Positions 1 through 9,354 of a DNA stretch of 64,000 bases are shown here, piece after piece. The stretch comes from JABWAJ01 sp038323375 (GTDB taxonomy: Bacteria > Bacteroidota > Bacteroidia > Chitinophagales > Saprospiraceae). The position numbers were made by a program, and so were the translations under genes. The notes under the pieces were generated by a model. It did not search any database and was not told the DNA's origin. It saw only the letters and a program-made list of their open reading frames with translations. The stretch is taken from positions 24,661 to 88,660 of the forward strand of contig JBBQGV010000012.1 in NCBI GenBank assembly GCA_038323375.1, written 5' to 3'. Every line of letters starts with the position of its first letter. Positions within the stretch are counted from its first letter, which is position 1.

Positions 1-1158
1 ATCAAAAGCGAAGATTGCGGAAAAGGCTCCCGAATGACCGATGCCCTGCAATTTTTGGTGACCAACGGCGATTGTCTGGCTAATCATTTTGATTTTGACG
101 TCAACAATTGCGAACAACTGCCCGACAGCTCCGTCCGGTCTTACGCAAAACGCTACGCCATAGAGGATTACCTTGCGTTGTTTGGTACCAAAGAAACCCC
201 GGATATCAAAGTGCTTCGGGTTAAAAAAGTCCTGGCCCAAAACAAACCGGTGGTGGTTGGAATGTCGGTTCTGCGCAATTTTTACGATTTGCGCAATGCC
301 GTTTACTGGCACCCCGAATTGGGCAATACCGCGCCTGCGGGCGGTCATGCTATGGTGGTGGTCGGATACGACGATCGCAAAGGAGCATTCCGCCTGATGA
401 ACTCCTGGGGAAAAAATTGGGGCGATCAGGGATTTATTTGGATTAAATACAAAGATTTTGGCGATTTTTGCAAGTACGCTTTTGCATTGTATTTGGTCGC
501 GCCGGAAAAATTAGTCTCTACACCTCAGCTCCCGGCAATTATCGCTGCGCTCCCTGTTGAAAAGCCATTGCTGGAAATGTCAGGCCGTTTTCAGTTCCGC
601 TCTTTTGAGGGTTGGCAACCAGCGTCTGACCAGGCGATCTTTGAAAATGCAGCGGCATTTCTTCAAGGTGAAACTTATCATTTAGAAAAACAGGACTGGC
701 CTGTTGGACAACGTTTTCAACTGTTGGTTCAGGCGACTGAGCAAGAGCAATATCTTTACGTATTCAGTGTGGATGCAAAACGGGAGGCTCATTTTCATTG
801 GCCTCGACAAGCGGCGTTGAACGACAAATTTGCAGATCAGAACGAAAGCGCGCTCTATGTTGCAGGCCACACCGAATTAGTTATTCCCGGGTCGTCGAAG
901 GTGTTGAAGATCGAACATTCCGGGGAAGATTACTTAGTGGTGCTGTTTTCTAAACGAAAAATTGAGACCATCAGGCAATTGGCAGAGCGTTTATGCAGAA
1001 CTGAAGGAGATTTTACCGCAAACCTTTTTAATATTTTGGGAAAATTTGCAATTTCACGTAACGATATTACCTACCTCCAGCATCAAATTGGATTTGACAC
1101 TGCATCGCGCAGCGACGGATTCATTGTACCATTGGTCTTGCAAGTAAAAAGTCATTAA
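1..1158 (+). CDS. C1 (papain-like) peptidase with DUF4384-like C-terminal domain, 5'-partial
   Basis: The reading frame is open from the first base, so the gene starts upstream of the window. The visible N-terminal half is the right-hand part of a papain-fold cysteine peptidase: catalytic His in GGHAMVVVGYDD (His codon 346-348) and catalytic Asn in NSWGKNWGDQGF (Asn codon 400-402). The catalytic Cys and any signal peptide lie outside. From about nt 570 to 960 a second domain follows the DUF4384 pattern (F.L.V.A....YLYVFS.D, then N.SALYVAG.., then IPGSSKVL and LVVLFSKR), a module often attached to secreted proteases and caspases in this phylum. The next gene, a secreted caspase-like protein, begins 57 bases downstream on the same strand, which suggests a shared operon. 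Peptidase class is confident; substrate is unknown. Confidence 0.85.
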   Translation: MKSEDCGKGSRMTDALQFLVTNGDCLANHFDFDVNNCEQLPDSSVRSYAKRYAIEDYLALFGTKETPDIKVLRVKKVLAQNKPVVVGMSVLRNFYDLRNAVYWHPELGNTAPAGGHAMVVVGYDDRKGAFRLMNSWGKNWGDQGFIWIKYKDFGDFCKYAFALYLVAPEKLVSTPQLPAIIAALPVEKPLLEMSGRFQFRSFEGWQPASDQAIFENAAAFLQGETYHLEKQDWPVGQRFQLLVQATEQEQYLYVFSVDAKREAHFHWPRQAALNDKFADQNESALYVAGHTELVIPGSSKVLKIEHSGEDYLVVLFSKRKIETIRQLAERLCRTEGDFTANLFNILGKFAISRNDITYLQHQIGFDTASRSDGFIVPLVLQVKSH

Positions 1159-1214
1159 CCGAATCTAAAACCCGTCATCCCTTTACTCGGCGGTGTGTAA
1201 AAACAAAAAACACC

Positions 1215-4187
1215 ATGCGTATCTTATGCTTTTTTTTGTTGTTTTTTCCAGCCATTCTGCTGGGGCAGAATGTAAAGCAAGGCTGGAAAAAGGATTTTGC
1301 TCCTCACGGAACGGAGGCATTTCAGTCGGCAATTGAGGCAACCAACGGTTACATCATCAGTGTTGGTGCCACAAGTTCCAAAACGCAGGGCGGTACGGAT
1401 GGATACCTGCGCGTGCTGGATCCAAGCACCGGGCAAGTTCGCTTTGATAAATTGTACGGCAGCAAAGAAGACGATGCTTTTTACAGCGTCGCCCAAATTT
1501 ATAATGGTCAGTTTTTGCTGGCTGGCACGATAACTACCGGGGGTAAAAATGGCAAAGACGCCTGGGTTGTGGTGGTGAACGATCGGGGCGATAAAATAAA
1601 AGAATTGCGCTTTGGAGGCTCCGGCGACGACGTCTGCCGGTTCATCCTCTCTTCGCCGGACGGCAGCGCCTTGCTGGCGGGTTATAAAAACGATAAAAAA
1701 TCCGGCGATATCTGGTTGGCAAAAATGGAAGCGGACACGATCGTCTGGGAGACGCTGCTTGGCAAAGACGAGTTTGACGGCATTTCCGGCATCGTTCGGG
1801 CATCCGACGGCGGGTTTGTTTTTTGTGGAAATACTGCCGGTAAAGCCAAACCGGGAACGGGTTATATCTATGTGGCAAAAATAGATGCGCAGGGGAAATC
1901 CGTTGCCGGGTGGCCGAAATTTTTTGGTGAGAAAGGCTGGAGTGAAGCCAGCGGTATTATTGCTACGCATGAAGGCGGCTATGCCATTGCGGGAAAAACC
2001 AATTCTAAAGGAGCGGGCGAATTCGACGTCTGGCTGCTGAAGCTTAGCCGGGAAGGCTTTCGCCAATGGGACAAAACGCATGGCGGAAAAGGCGAAGATA
2101 TGGCTTATGCGTTAGTGCAAAATGAACAGGGCTATCTTTTGGGAGGCGCGTCCAATTCGCATCTTAGAGGCGCGCGCACCATGGAGTTTTTTGCTGTACA
2201 GACCTCTTCAGGCGGCGAGTTAACGTGGGAAGAATATATGGGAGGGGATAAAGATGATGCAATCAGCCATTTGCTCTATCTGCACGACGAGGGCTACCTC
2301 CTGGGCGGCCGCAGTGGCAAAGATCCTTTGGTTCAGCGCATTGCGCCGAACCAAAGCGACCGCTTGGCATCAGCCGGCCTCCGGAACTTAGAAAGCCTGC
2401 AAACTTCTGCGATTATCATTCGCACTGCGGACGGTGCCCTCAACCCCAATGAACAAACAGCCCTGTCTTTTTTAATTACGAACAACTCCGATATTGATTT
2501 GCCGGATTTGCGGGTCATTGCGGATAAACGCACAGACAACGACCACCTTGAAGCTTGGAATACCAACTATTTTGGCACCTTGCGCAAAGGGGAATCCATC
2601 ATGGCAAGCATCCCGGTTTATGGGAAAGCTGATTTGACTGATGGCACCTGCGAATTGGCGCTGACCCTTGCGTCGGGCGAAAAAAATCTGAAATCCATCA
2701 ATCAAACCATCACGCTGCACGAACTGCGACCAGCCATGTTGGGGATCAAAGGGCATCGGTTTACGACAAGTGCAACTTCCGACCTCATCACGCTGAAAGT
2801 AGATATTGCAAACGATGGCGATGAGAGCTCCGGACCTGTGGAAGTGCGCTTCAGTTGCCCGGCCGGGATCAGTGTTTCCGGTGAACGCACCAAAATATTA
2901 GGTGTTGTAGGGGCGTATAAGTCGCGCGAAGTCAGTTTCACGTTCACAAAGGCGCAGTTTAAGGAAGCTGTTGCAAAGATTATTTGTGTCGTGGTGGATG
3001 GCGGCACTGAACAGGCGCGCAAAACCCTGGAATGGCAGGCCGGTGGTGGTAAAGCGCTGGCAACCGGGCCGATCATGATTTGGACAGACCCTGCGCCGCA
3101 CGAAAATCCCAATAATAAAAAAGTGCGAACGAACCAGAATCAGATCAGCCCAAAAATGACGGTGTTCTCACATAAACCTTTGGAAACCAAAAATTTCAAT
3201 ATCAAGATGGGGAGTGTGGAAATGGAAGGTTCTAAGTTCAACGAAGAAGAATTGTCAGCACCCCGAACGGAAAACGAGCGCTATATTTATTCCTACAAAG
3301 TTACGATCCCCTTGCAACAAGGTGAAAACCACATTCAGGTAGTGATTGACGGCGAGGTTTCCGAGACATTGATCGTGGTGTATGAACCCGACCGCGCGAA
3401 TTTGCACTTGCTGGTCATTGGCCCAAAGCACGAAGATTTGAAATTTACCGAAAAAGACGCTGCGGATATCGCAGCCGCTTTTCAGAACCAGGGCGGCAAA
3501 AACAAACTCTTTAGCGAGGTCTTTACTTATGCGATGCATACGCCCGAAAAAACAAGTGAAACAGCAATCAAACAGGTATTCTACGACCTGGCCTACCTCT
3601 GGGATGACAAACAAATCGGGGTGAACGACGTGCTGTTGGTTTTCATTTCTTCGCATGGCAAAATTACCAATAACCGGTTCAAGATTTTGCAAACCGGATA
3701 CGATCCTAAATATCAGGATATTACGATTGATTTTAAAAATAATATACTGGATGTGCTGTCGCCGATTAATTGTAAAAAATTAATCTTCCTGGATGCCTGC
3801 CACAGCGGCGGCGCCAAAGACGGTTTCGGCGCAGTGAGTAAGGCTGTCGTGGATTTGGCAAATTCGAACCCTGGTGTGAGCACCCTGAGTTCGTGCAGCA
3901 GCACAGAAAAATCGTACGAAGATCCAACATGGGGCAACGGCGCTTTCACCAAAGCCCTGTTGGAAGCATTTGGAGATGTGCAGTGTAACGACATTAACGG
4001 CGCTTTTCGCGCGGATACGAACGAGGACGGAATTATCCGTCTGGGTGAATTGTACGGCTTTTTACGCCGCCGGGTACCCGAATTGGTCAAACAAACCATC
4101 CCGAACGCACCGACGACCCAAACACCGTTTATGCCTGAAAGCCAGTTGGATATCAATTTGCCGATCTATTACATAGAAAAAAAATAG
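1215..4187 (+). CDS. Secreted beta-propeller protein with C-terminal caspase (C14) domain
   Basis: A signal peptide (MRILCFFLLFFPAILLGQ) starts the 990-residue protein. Residues ~30-395 are propeller-like repeats of the pattern GG.DGYL.VLD/GSKEDDAF.S/G.FLLAGTT. Residues ~400-600 look like two CARDB/Ig-type beta domains (NEQTALSFLITNNSD; LITLKVDIANDGDESSGPV), and ~620-730 another beta domain. Residues ~735-985 are a caspase-like peptidase: His814 in FISSHGK and Cys862 in DACHSGG form the expected dyad, followed by STLSSCSSTEKSYED and GAFTKALLEA. Caspase-fold proteases of this type cleave after basic residues in other bacteria, but the specificity here is not readable. It ends 3 bases before the SprB-repeat gene, so co-transcription and a role in surface or extracellular proteolysis are plausible inference. 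Confidence 0.87.
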   Translation: MRILCFFLLFFPAILLGQNVKQGWKKDFAPHGTEAFQSAIEATNGYIISVGATSSKTQGGTDGYLRVLDPSTGQVRFDKLYGSKEDDAFYSVAQIYNGQFLLAGTITTGGKNGKDAWVVVVNDRGDKIKELRFGGSGDDVCRFILSSPDGSALLAGYKNDKKSGDIWLAKMEADTIVWETLLGKDEFDGISGIVRASDGGFVFCGNTAGKAKPGTGYIYVAKIDAQGKSVAGWPKFFGEKGWSEASGIIATHEGGYAIAGKTNSKGAGEFDVWLLKLSREGFRQWDKTHGGKGEDMAYALVQNEQGYLLGGASNSHLRGARTMEFFAVQTSSGGELTWEEYMGGDKDDAISHLLYLHDEGYLLGGRSGKDPLVQRIAPNQSDRLASAGLRNLESLQTSAIIIRTADGALNPNEQTALSFLITNNSDIDLPDLRVIADKRTDNDHLEAWNTNYFGTLRKGESIMASIPVYGKADLTDGTCELALTLASGEKNLKSINQTITLHELRPAMLGIKGHRFTTSATSDLITLKVDIANDGDESSGPVEVRFSCPAGISVSGERTKILGVVGAYKSREVSFTFTKAQFKEAVAKIICVVVDGGTEQARKTLEWQAGGGKALATGPIMIWTDPAPHENPNNKKVRTNQNQISPKMTVFSHKPLETKNFNIKMGSVEMEGSKFNEEELSAPRTENERYIYSYKVTIPLQQGENHIQVVIDGEVSETLIVVYEPDRANLHLLVIGPKHEDLKFTEKDAADIAAAFQNQGGKNKLFSEVFTYAMHTPEKTSETAIKQVFYDLAYLWDDKQIGVNDVLLVFISSHGKITNNRFKILQTGYDPKYQDITIDFKNNILDVLSPINCKKLIFLDACHSGGAKDGFGAVSKAVVDLANSNPGVSTLSSCSSTEKSYEDPTWGNGAFTKALLEAFGDVQCNDINGAFRADTNEDGIIRLGELYGFLRRRVPELVKQTIPNAPTTQTPFMPESQLDINLPIYYIEKK

Positions 4188-4190
4188 CCC

Positions 4191-7100
4191 ATGAAACCAG
4201 CAAAGTATTTTTTGATGACAGCCGGTTTATTTTGGATGGTGCAACACATGGCCTTGGGGCAGTGCCCTACTTTGGGGACTACTGTTGTGGTCAGCAATAC
4301 AAGTTCGAACCCCTTGACCCCCAATTCGTTCGCCTGGGCTATTAATTGTATAAACAACACGACTCCATTAACGACCATAACGTTCAATATCCCTCCGGCG
4401 GGGATAAATACCATTTTCCTCACGTCGGGTTTGCCTGTCGTGACCAAACCCAATGCCATCATAGACGGAACAATTACAGAATCCGTCATTGTTGACGGAA
4501 CAAGTGCCGCAGGGGCGGCGCCAATCAATGGCTTGGTACTGAGCGGTTCGGGCATTACTGTTCGGGGAATCCAAATCCGGAATTTTACAAACGGAAGTAC
4601 AGGCGGCCATGCGATAAGGCTAGTTGGATCGTTAGGCTACAATATTGAAGACAATATCCTGTACGGAAATCGAATTGGAATAGGAACCACCGTCACTAAC
4701 TTAGATCTGAACATAACGGGAAATACGATTGGTCTGAACGCCGCCGGTGTCCCAAACGGGAATACCGCAGGGGGCATTGTTTTACCGGCGGTAGTTGCGG
4801 CTTCCAACATCAGTGATAATACGATCGCACACAACGGTGGAGGCATCGCGATTACTTCGGGCAGCACCGTGCGCATTTCAGAAAACAGCATGTATTGCAA
4901 TACCGGCTCAGGCATTGACCGCACGGATGGGCCTGCGGTTCCGATCATCACAAATGCTTCCACCCTGGCTATTTCCGGAACGGCTACTGCCGGACAACTT
5001 GTGGAGGTTTTTGAATACGATCCAAGCGGTTGCCCAAGTACGGCGGCTTGCCAGGGCAGGACTTTTCTCGGCGCAGTCACAGCTTTGGCTACCGGAACTT
5101 GGACTTTAAACCTGACGGCTGCCAACCCGGTAAACCCGGCGAATTCGGTAACCGCCACCGCCACTCAGTCGGGCAGCAACACTTCCCGATTTGCTACTTG
5201 CCGGTCAATCGTGAACTGCAACACTTTTACGGTCAGCATCACGGTAAATCCAATTGATTGTAATGGCGACAGCAACGGCAGCCTTACCGCAGCACCATCC
5301 GGAACCCCGGGGCCTTATTTTTATTCCTGGAACACAGGCGGGACTACGCCCACCATCAGCGGCTTAGGGCCGGGCACATATACGGTAGTGGTGACGGATG
5401 CCGCAGGGTGTACCTTTACTGCTGCCGCTACGCTGTCAGACCCACCTTTGTTAACCCTGGATTTTTCAACCACCAACGTTTCCTGTGCAGGTGCGGAGAA
5501 TGGTTCTGCTACGGCAATTCCCGGCGGCGGAGTGCCGGGCTACGGCTATCTTTGGAGCAATAGTGCCACGACGCCAACCATCAACAACCTGGCGCACGGG
5601 ACTTATTCTGTAACGGTCGTTGACAACAGTCCGTGCCGCATACTCGGGAGTGTGACCATTACGGAACCGGCAGCACTGACGCTGAATGTAACTTCAACAG
5701 GCGAAACCATGTTTGGCACCCATGATGGCACCGCAACAGCTACCGTTGCCGGCGGAACAGGGCCGTATGAATATTTGTGGAGCAACGGCGGCATTACGTC
5801 AACCATTTCCAACCTTCCACCGGGTGCTTACAGCGTTACCGTGACGGATGCCAATGATTGTACAATAGAAGGCTCCGGAACGGTTGCCCCCTTTGATTGC
5901 GGCGCTTTTTCGGTAACGATTGATGCAAATGATCCGCTTTGCAACGGCGAATCTACGGGGTCAGCAACAGCGATTCCCGTTGGGGGCGTCGCACCTCATG
6001 ACTATCTCTGGAATACAAGTGCCATAACCCCGACCATTAGCGGACTTCCCGGTGGTATCTTTTCCGTAATCGTGACGGATGCAAACAATTGTCCGGCTGA
6101 GCAGAGTGTTATTTTGACCTCGCCGCCGCCGCTGATGCTGTCGCTTTCCACAACCGACCAAACGATGTTCGCCGTCAATGACGGCACCGCAACTGCCACA
6201 GCCAGCGGTGGAACCGGAATTTTGCTCTACGATTGGAGCAACGGCGGCACGACGGCTTCTATCACCAACCTCCCTCCGGGAACTTACACCGTAACCGTGA
6301 CCGATGCCAATGGGTGTACCATTGAAGATTCGGGTTCAGTTGCGCCATTCGATTGCGGCACTTTTTCCGTAGTAATTGATGGAAGCGATCCGCTTTGCAA
6401 CGGCGAATCTACGGGAACGGCGATGGCTATTCCTATAGGTGGAACGGGGCCTTATGACTACCTCTGGAATTCAGGCGCCATCACCCCAACCATCAATGGA
6501 CTTGCAGCGGGCGCTTATGCGGTCACGGTGACGGATGCAAACAATTGTTCGTTTACACAGAATATTGTTTTATTCTCCCCGACTGCCTTGTTTCTGGATC
6601 TTACCTCAACCGGCGAAACGATGATTGACGTCAACGACGGCACGGCAACTGCCAACGTCAGCGGTGGAACAGGATCTTATGAATATTTGTGGAGCAATGG
6701 TGGCGATACGGAAACCATCACCGGCCTTCCGCCAGGCATATACAGCGTAACAGTTACAGATGAAAATGACTGTACCAGGACGGGTTCGGTTCTCGTAGAC
6801 GAAATCACCTGCGCAGGATTTACCTTAACGGTCAACGTAGTAAACGTTAGCTGCAATGGGGAAGCGGACGGCAGTGCTACCGCAATTCCCGTCGGTATGG
6901 GTGGATCATTTACCTACGTATGGAATACCGGCGCTATAACGCCATCCATCAGCAACCTGGCACCTGGCACTTATACCGTTACGGTCTCGGATGCAGCCGG
7001 ATGCCAGGAAGTATCCTCCGGTGTCATTTCTCAGCCCAATCCGCTGACGCTGCAAGTTACCGCAACGGATGAAACGGCGCTTGGCGCAAATAACGGAACC

Positions 7101-9350
7101 GCAACAGCGACCGCTTCCGGCGGAACCGGCCCTATAACATATTTGTGGAGCAACACTGGCGTGACGCCCACGATAGCGAATCTGGCGCCGGGAACTTACA
7201 GCGTGACTGTCATGGACGGAAACGGATGTACCCGAACCGGATCAGTCGTGGTGGCTTCGTTTAGCTGCGCCGGATTTTCAGTCAGCATCACCAATGTCGT
7301 AAATGCAGCCTGCAATGGCGAAACCACGGGCGCTGCAACCACCAATGTCTCCGGAGGCGGTACACCCTTTGTTTATAACTGGAGCAATGGAACGACTGAC
7401 GCAACCCTGACTAACGTCGGCGCAGGAACTTACAGCGTCACGGTCGAAAACCTGACAGGATGCACCGACATCGCGAGTGTAACCATCAATGAACCTGCTG
7501 CTTTGCTGCTCGATTGTTCCCAGGATATGCCCGTTTCCCAACCCGGCGGCAGCGATGGGCAGGGTCGCATCGGGATTAGCGGCGGCACAGCGAATTATAC
7601 CATTAACTATACCGGCCCTTCCAACGGCCAGCTCAATAATGTGCTTCCCGGCTTTACCTTAATTCCCGGGCTACCGGCGGGTGCCTATGCCGTCACGGTG
7701 ACGGACGATAATGGCTGCACGCAAACCTGTGGCTTTACCATCAATGCCGCGAATTGCAATTTGAGGATAGACAGCATTACAGTTAATCAGGTCAGTTGTT
7801 TTGGCGGCAGCGACGGTGCTTTGACCGTAAACCTCAGCAACGGGGCGGGTAACCTGATGTTCACCTGGAGTAATCCCGCACTGAACGGGCAACAGAACCC
7901 GTCGGGATTATTGGCAGGCAGCTACAGCGTGACCATTGTGGATATGCCTGGCTGCACGGCAAATGCAACTGCGGTCATTAACCAGCCGGCAGCGTTGGTC
8001 GTTCAGGTTTCGGCTACCAATGAAACCACGATAGGGGCTAATGACGGCACGGCAACGGCCAATGTCAGCGGCGGAACCATGCCCTACAATTACGTATGGA
8101 GCAATGGCGCAACTACGCCGGGCATCAGCAACCTCGCTCCCGGGGTTTATACGGTTACCGTGACGGCCACAGTTGCCGGGGTAAGCGTTTGCCCCGTCAC
8201 AGGAAGTGGAACCGTTGTGGCCGGAGGGACAGGCGGTGGAGATTGCAGGGCATTACCGGCTTACGCCCTTAGCGTGCCGGATGAAGTTTGTCAGGGCGAA
8301 GTTTTTACCCTCAATGCAGACGACCTTTTTCCTTCGCCTGCAGTGAATTATGTATGGCTGTTGCCAAATGGGGATTCCGTTATAACGACTCAGCTTTTTG
8401 TCAACCTGGTCGCAAGTTCAACCGCGTTTTCCGGCGAATATTTTGTGCTGCGCGATTCGTTGGGCTGTCGTTCGATTCCATTAGGCGCTGCCCCGATGAC
8501 GGTACTTGGTTTACCGGACGGGGCTGTGTTTGCAGGGGTGGATACGGTGATTTGCGCGTCGTCAACCGCAACCTTGAGCGCTTTGCCGCTTGTCATAGGA
8601 ACGGGGGTCTGGCGTTCGCTGGGGGCGGCCAAATTAGAGAATCCGACCCAGCTCGTTGCCATAGCTTCCAATTTGCAGGTAGGTGCCAACCGCTTTGTTT
8701 GGGAAGTTTCTATCGAAGGATGCCCAAAGGTTGCCGCCGATACAGTGACCTTGTTTTCGGAACGCGCGCCCATACTCGGCGACGACAATTACCGGCTTCA
8801 GTTTGCGAATCAAATACTGGTGATGGAAGTTTTGCTCAACGATAACTTAGCGGGCTTAACGGATACGATCATGTACCTCCTGAATGAACCGGAGGAAGGC
8901 GTTCTGGTGTTTTTGGAAGCTACGAATCGTTTCCGCTATATTGTGGATGAAAGCTTCAGAGGAGTAGTCACTTTTCAATACGTGGTTTGCCCGCCTGAAT
9001 CAAATTGCCAGTTGCCCTGCGACACTGCAACGGTGAGGATTGAAGTATTTAACCAGCCTTCGGTGTCGGAAGGCTTGATTATAAACGATTCGGGCCGCAA
9101 TGGATTTATGGAAATTAAAGGCATCGGCGGCTTTAGCAAAGTTGAAATTCTCGTGGTCAACCGTTGGGGGGATCTGGTGTACAAATCCGAAGACTATGCT
9201 GGAGAAGCCCCCTGGAATGGAACCATGCAGGGCAGTGGAAAGCCTTTGCCGCAAGGCGCCTATTACTACCAGCTACGAGCATTTGAAGGCGAAGAACAAG
9301 TTGGCGATACTCAAACCGGGGTGATTCATTTGTTTGAACAAAAATTTTAA
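4191..9350 (+). CDS. SprB-repeat adhesin with T9SS type B (gliding-associated) C-terminal domain
   Basis: This is a 1719-residue secreted surface protein. It opens with a signal peptide (MKPAKYFLMTAGLFWMVQHMALGQ). Residues ~25-260 look like a right-handed parallel beta-helix (ITVRGIQIRNF, YNIEDNILYGNRIGI, SNISDNTIAHNGGGI). From ~345 to ~1340 there are about 12-13 SprB repeats, each about 75-90 residues with the signature CNGE..GSATA..GG..PY.Y.W.NG..TP.I..L..G.Y.VTVTDA.GC. The C-terminus (KVEILVVNRWGDLVYKS, APWNGT, LPQGAYYYQL) is the gliding-motility-associated C-terminal domain that directs export by the type IX system as a type B substrate. A PorP/SprF homologue follows at once, the usual partner that carries or anchors such adhesins. 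It resembles SprB only in repeat type; it is much shorter than the Flavobacterium protein. Confidence 0.9.
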   Translation: MKPAKYFLMTAGLFWMVQHMALGQCPTLGTTVVVSNTSSNPLTPNSFAWAINCINNTTPLTTITFNIPPAGINTIFLTSGLPVVTKPNAIIDGTITESVIVDGTSAAGAAPINGLVLSGSGITVRGIQIRNFTNGSTGGHAIRLVGSLGYNIEDNILYGNRIGIGTTVTNLDLNITGNTIGLNAAGVPNGNTAGGIVLPAVVAASNISDNTIAHNGGGIAITSGSTVRISENSMYCNTGSGIDRTDGPAVPIITNASTLAISGTATAGQLVEVFEYDPSGCPSTAACQGRTFLGAVTALATGTWTLNLTAANPVNPANSVTATATQSGSNTSRFATCRSIVNCNTFTVSITVNPIDCNGDSNGSLTAAPSGTPGPYFYSWNTGGTTPTISGLGPGTYTVVVTDAAGCTFTAAATLSDPPLLTLDFSTTNVSCAGAENGSATAIPGGGVPGYGYLWSNSATTPTINNLAHGTYSVTVVDNSPCRILGSVTITEPAALTLNVTSTGETMFGTHDGTATATVAGGTGPYEYLWSNGGITSTISNLPPGAYSVTVTDANDCTIEGSGTVAPFDCGAFSVTIDANDPLCNGESTGSATAIPVGGVAPHDYLWNTSAITPTISGLPGGIFSVIVTDANNCPAEQSVILTSPPPLMLSLSTTDQTMFAVNDGTATATASGGTGILLYDWSNGGTTASITNLPPGTYTVTVTDANGCTIEDSGSVAPFDCGTFSVVIDGSDPLCNGESTGTAMAIPIGGTGPYDYLWNSGAITPTINGLAAGAYAVTVTDANNCSFTQNIVLFSPTALFLDLTSTGETMIDVNDGTATANVSGGTGSYEYLWSNGGDTETITGLPPGIYSVTVTDENDCTRTGSVLVDEITCAGFTLTVNVVNVSCNGEADGSATAIPVGMGGSFTYVWNTGAITPSISNLAPGTYTVTVSDAAGCQEVSSGVISQPNPLTLQVTATDETALGANNGTATATASGGTGPITYLWSNTGVTPTIANLAPGTYSVTVMDGNGCTRTGSVVVASFSCAGFSVSITNVVNAACNGETTGAATTNVSGGGTPFVYNWSNGTTDATLTNVGAGTYSVTVENLTGCTDIASVTINEPAALLLDCSQDMPVSQPGGSDGQGRIGISGGTANYTINYTGPSNGQLNNVLPGFTLIPGLPAGAYAVTVTDDNGCTQTCGFTINAANCNLRIDSITVNQVSCFGGSDGALTVNLSNGAGNLMFTWSNPALNGQQNPSGLLAGSYSVTIVDMPGCTANATAVINQPAALVVQVSATNETTIGANDGTATANVSGGTMPYNYVWSNGATTPGISNLAPGVYTVTVTATVAGVSVCPVTGSGTVVAGGTGGGDCRALPAYALSVPDEVCQGEVFTLNADDLFPSPAVNYVWLLPNGDSVITTQLFVNLVASSTAFSGEYFVLRDSLGCRSIPLGAAPMTVLGLPDGAVFAGVDTVICASSTATLSALPLVIGTGVWRSLGAAKLENPTQLVAIASNLQVGANRFVWEVSIEGCPKVAADTVTLFSERAPILGDDNYRLQFANQILVMEVLLNDNLAGLTDTIMYLLNEPEEGVLVFLEATNRFRYIVDESFRGVVTFQYVVCPPESNCQLPCDTATVRIEVFNQPSVSEGLIINDSGRNGFMEIKGIGGFSKVEILVVNRWGDLVYKSEDYAGEAPWNGTMQGSGKPLPQGAYYYQLRAFEGEEQVGDTQTGVIHLFEQKF

Positions 9351-9354
9351 TCCC

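Noticed and set aside
1224..2081. Long open frame (285 codons) on the - strand inside the caspase gene
   Set aside because: It mirrors the third-position composition of the + strand gene, has no recognisable domain, and the + frame has a signal peptide and a catalytic dyad.
4191..9350. Non-ribosomal or polyketide-type giant enzyme
   Set aside because: The protein has only SprB repeats, a beta-helix and a sorting domain; no catalytic motif is seen.
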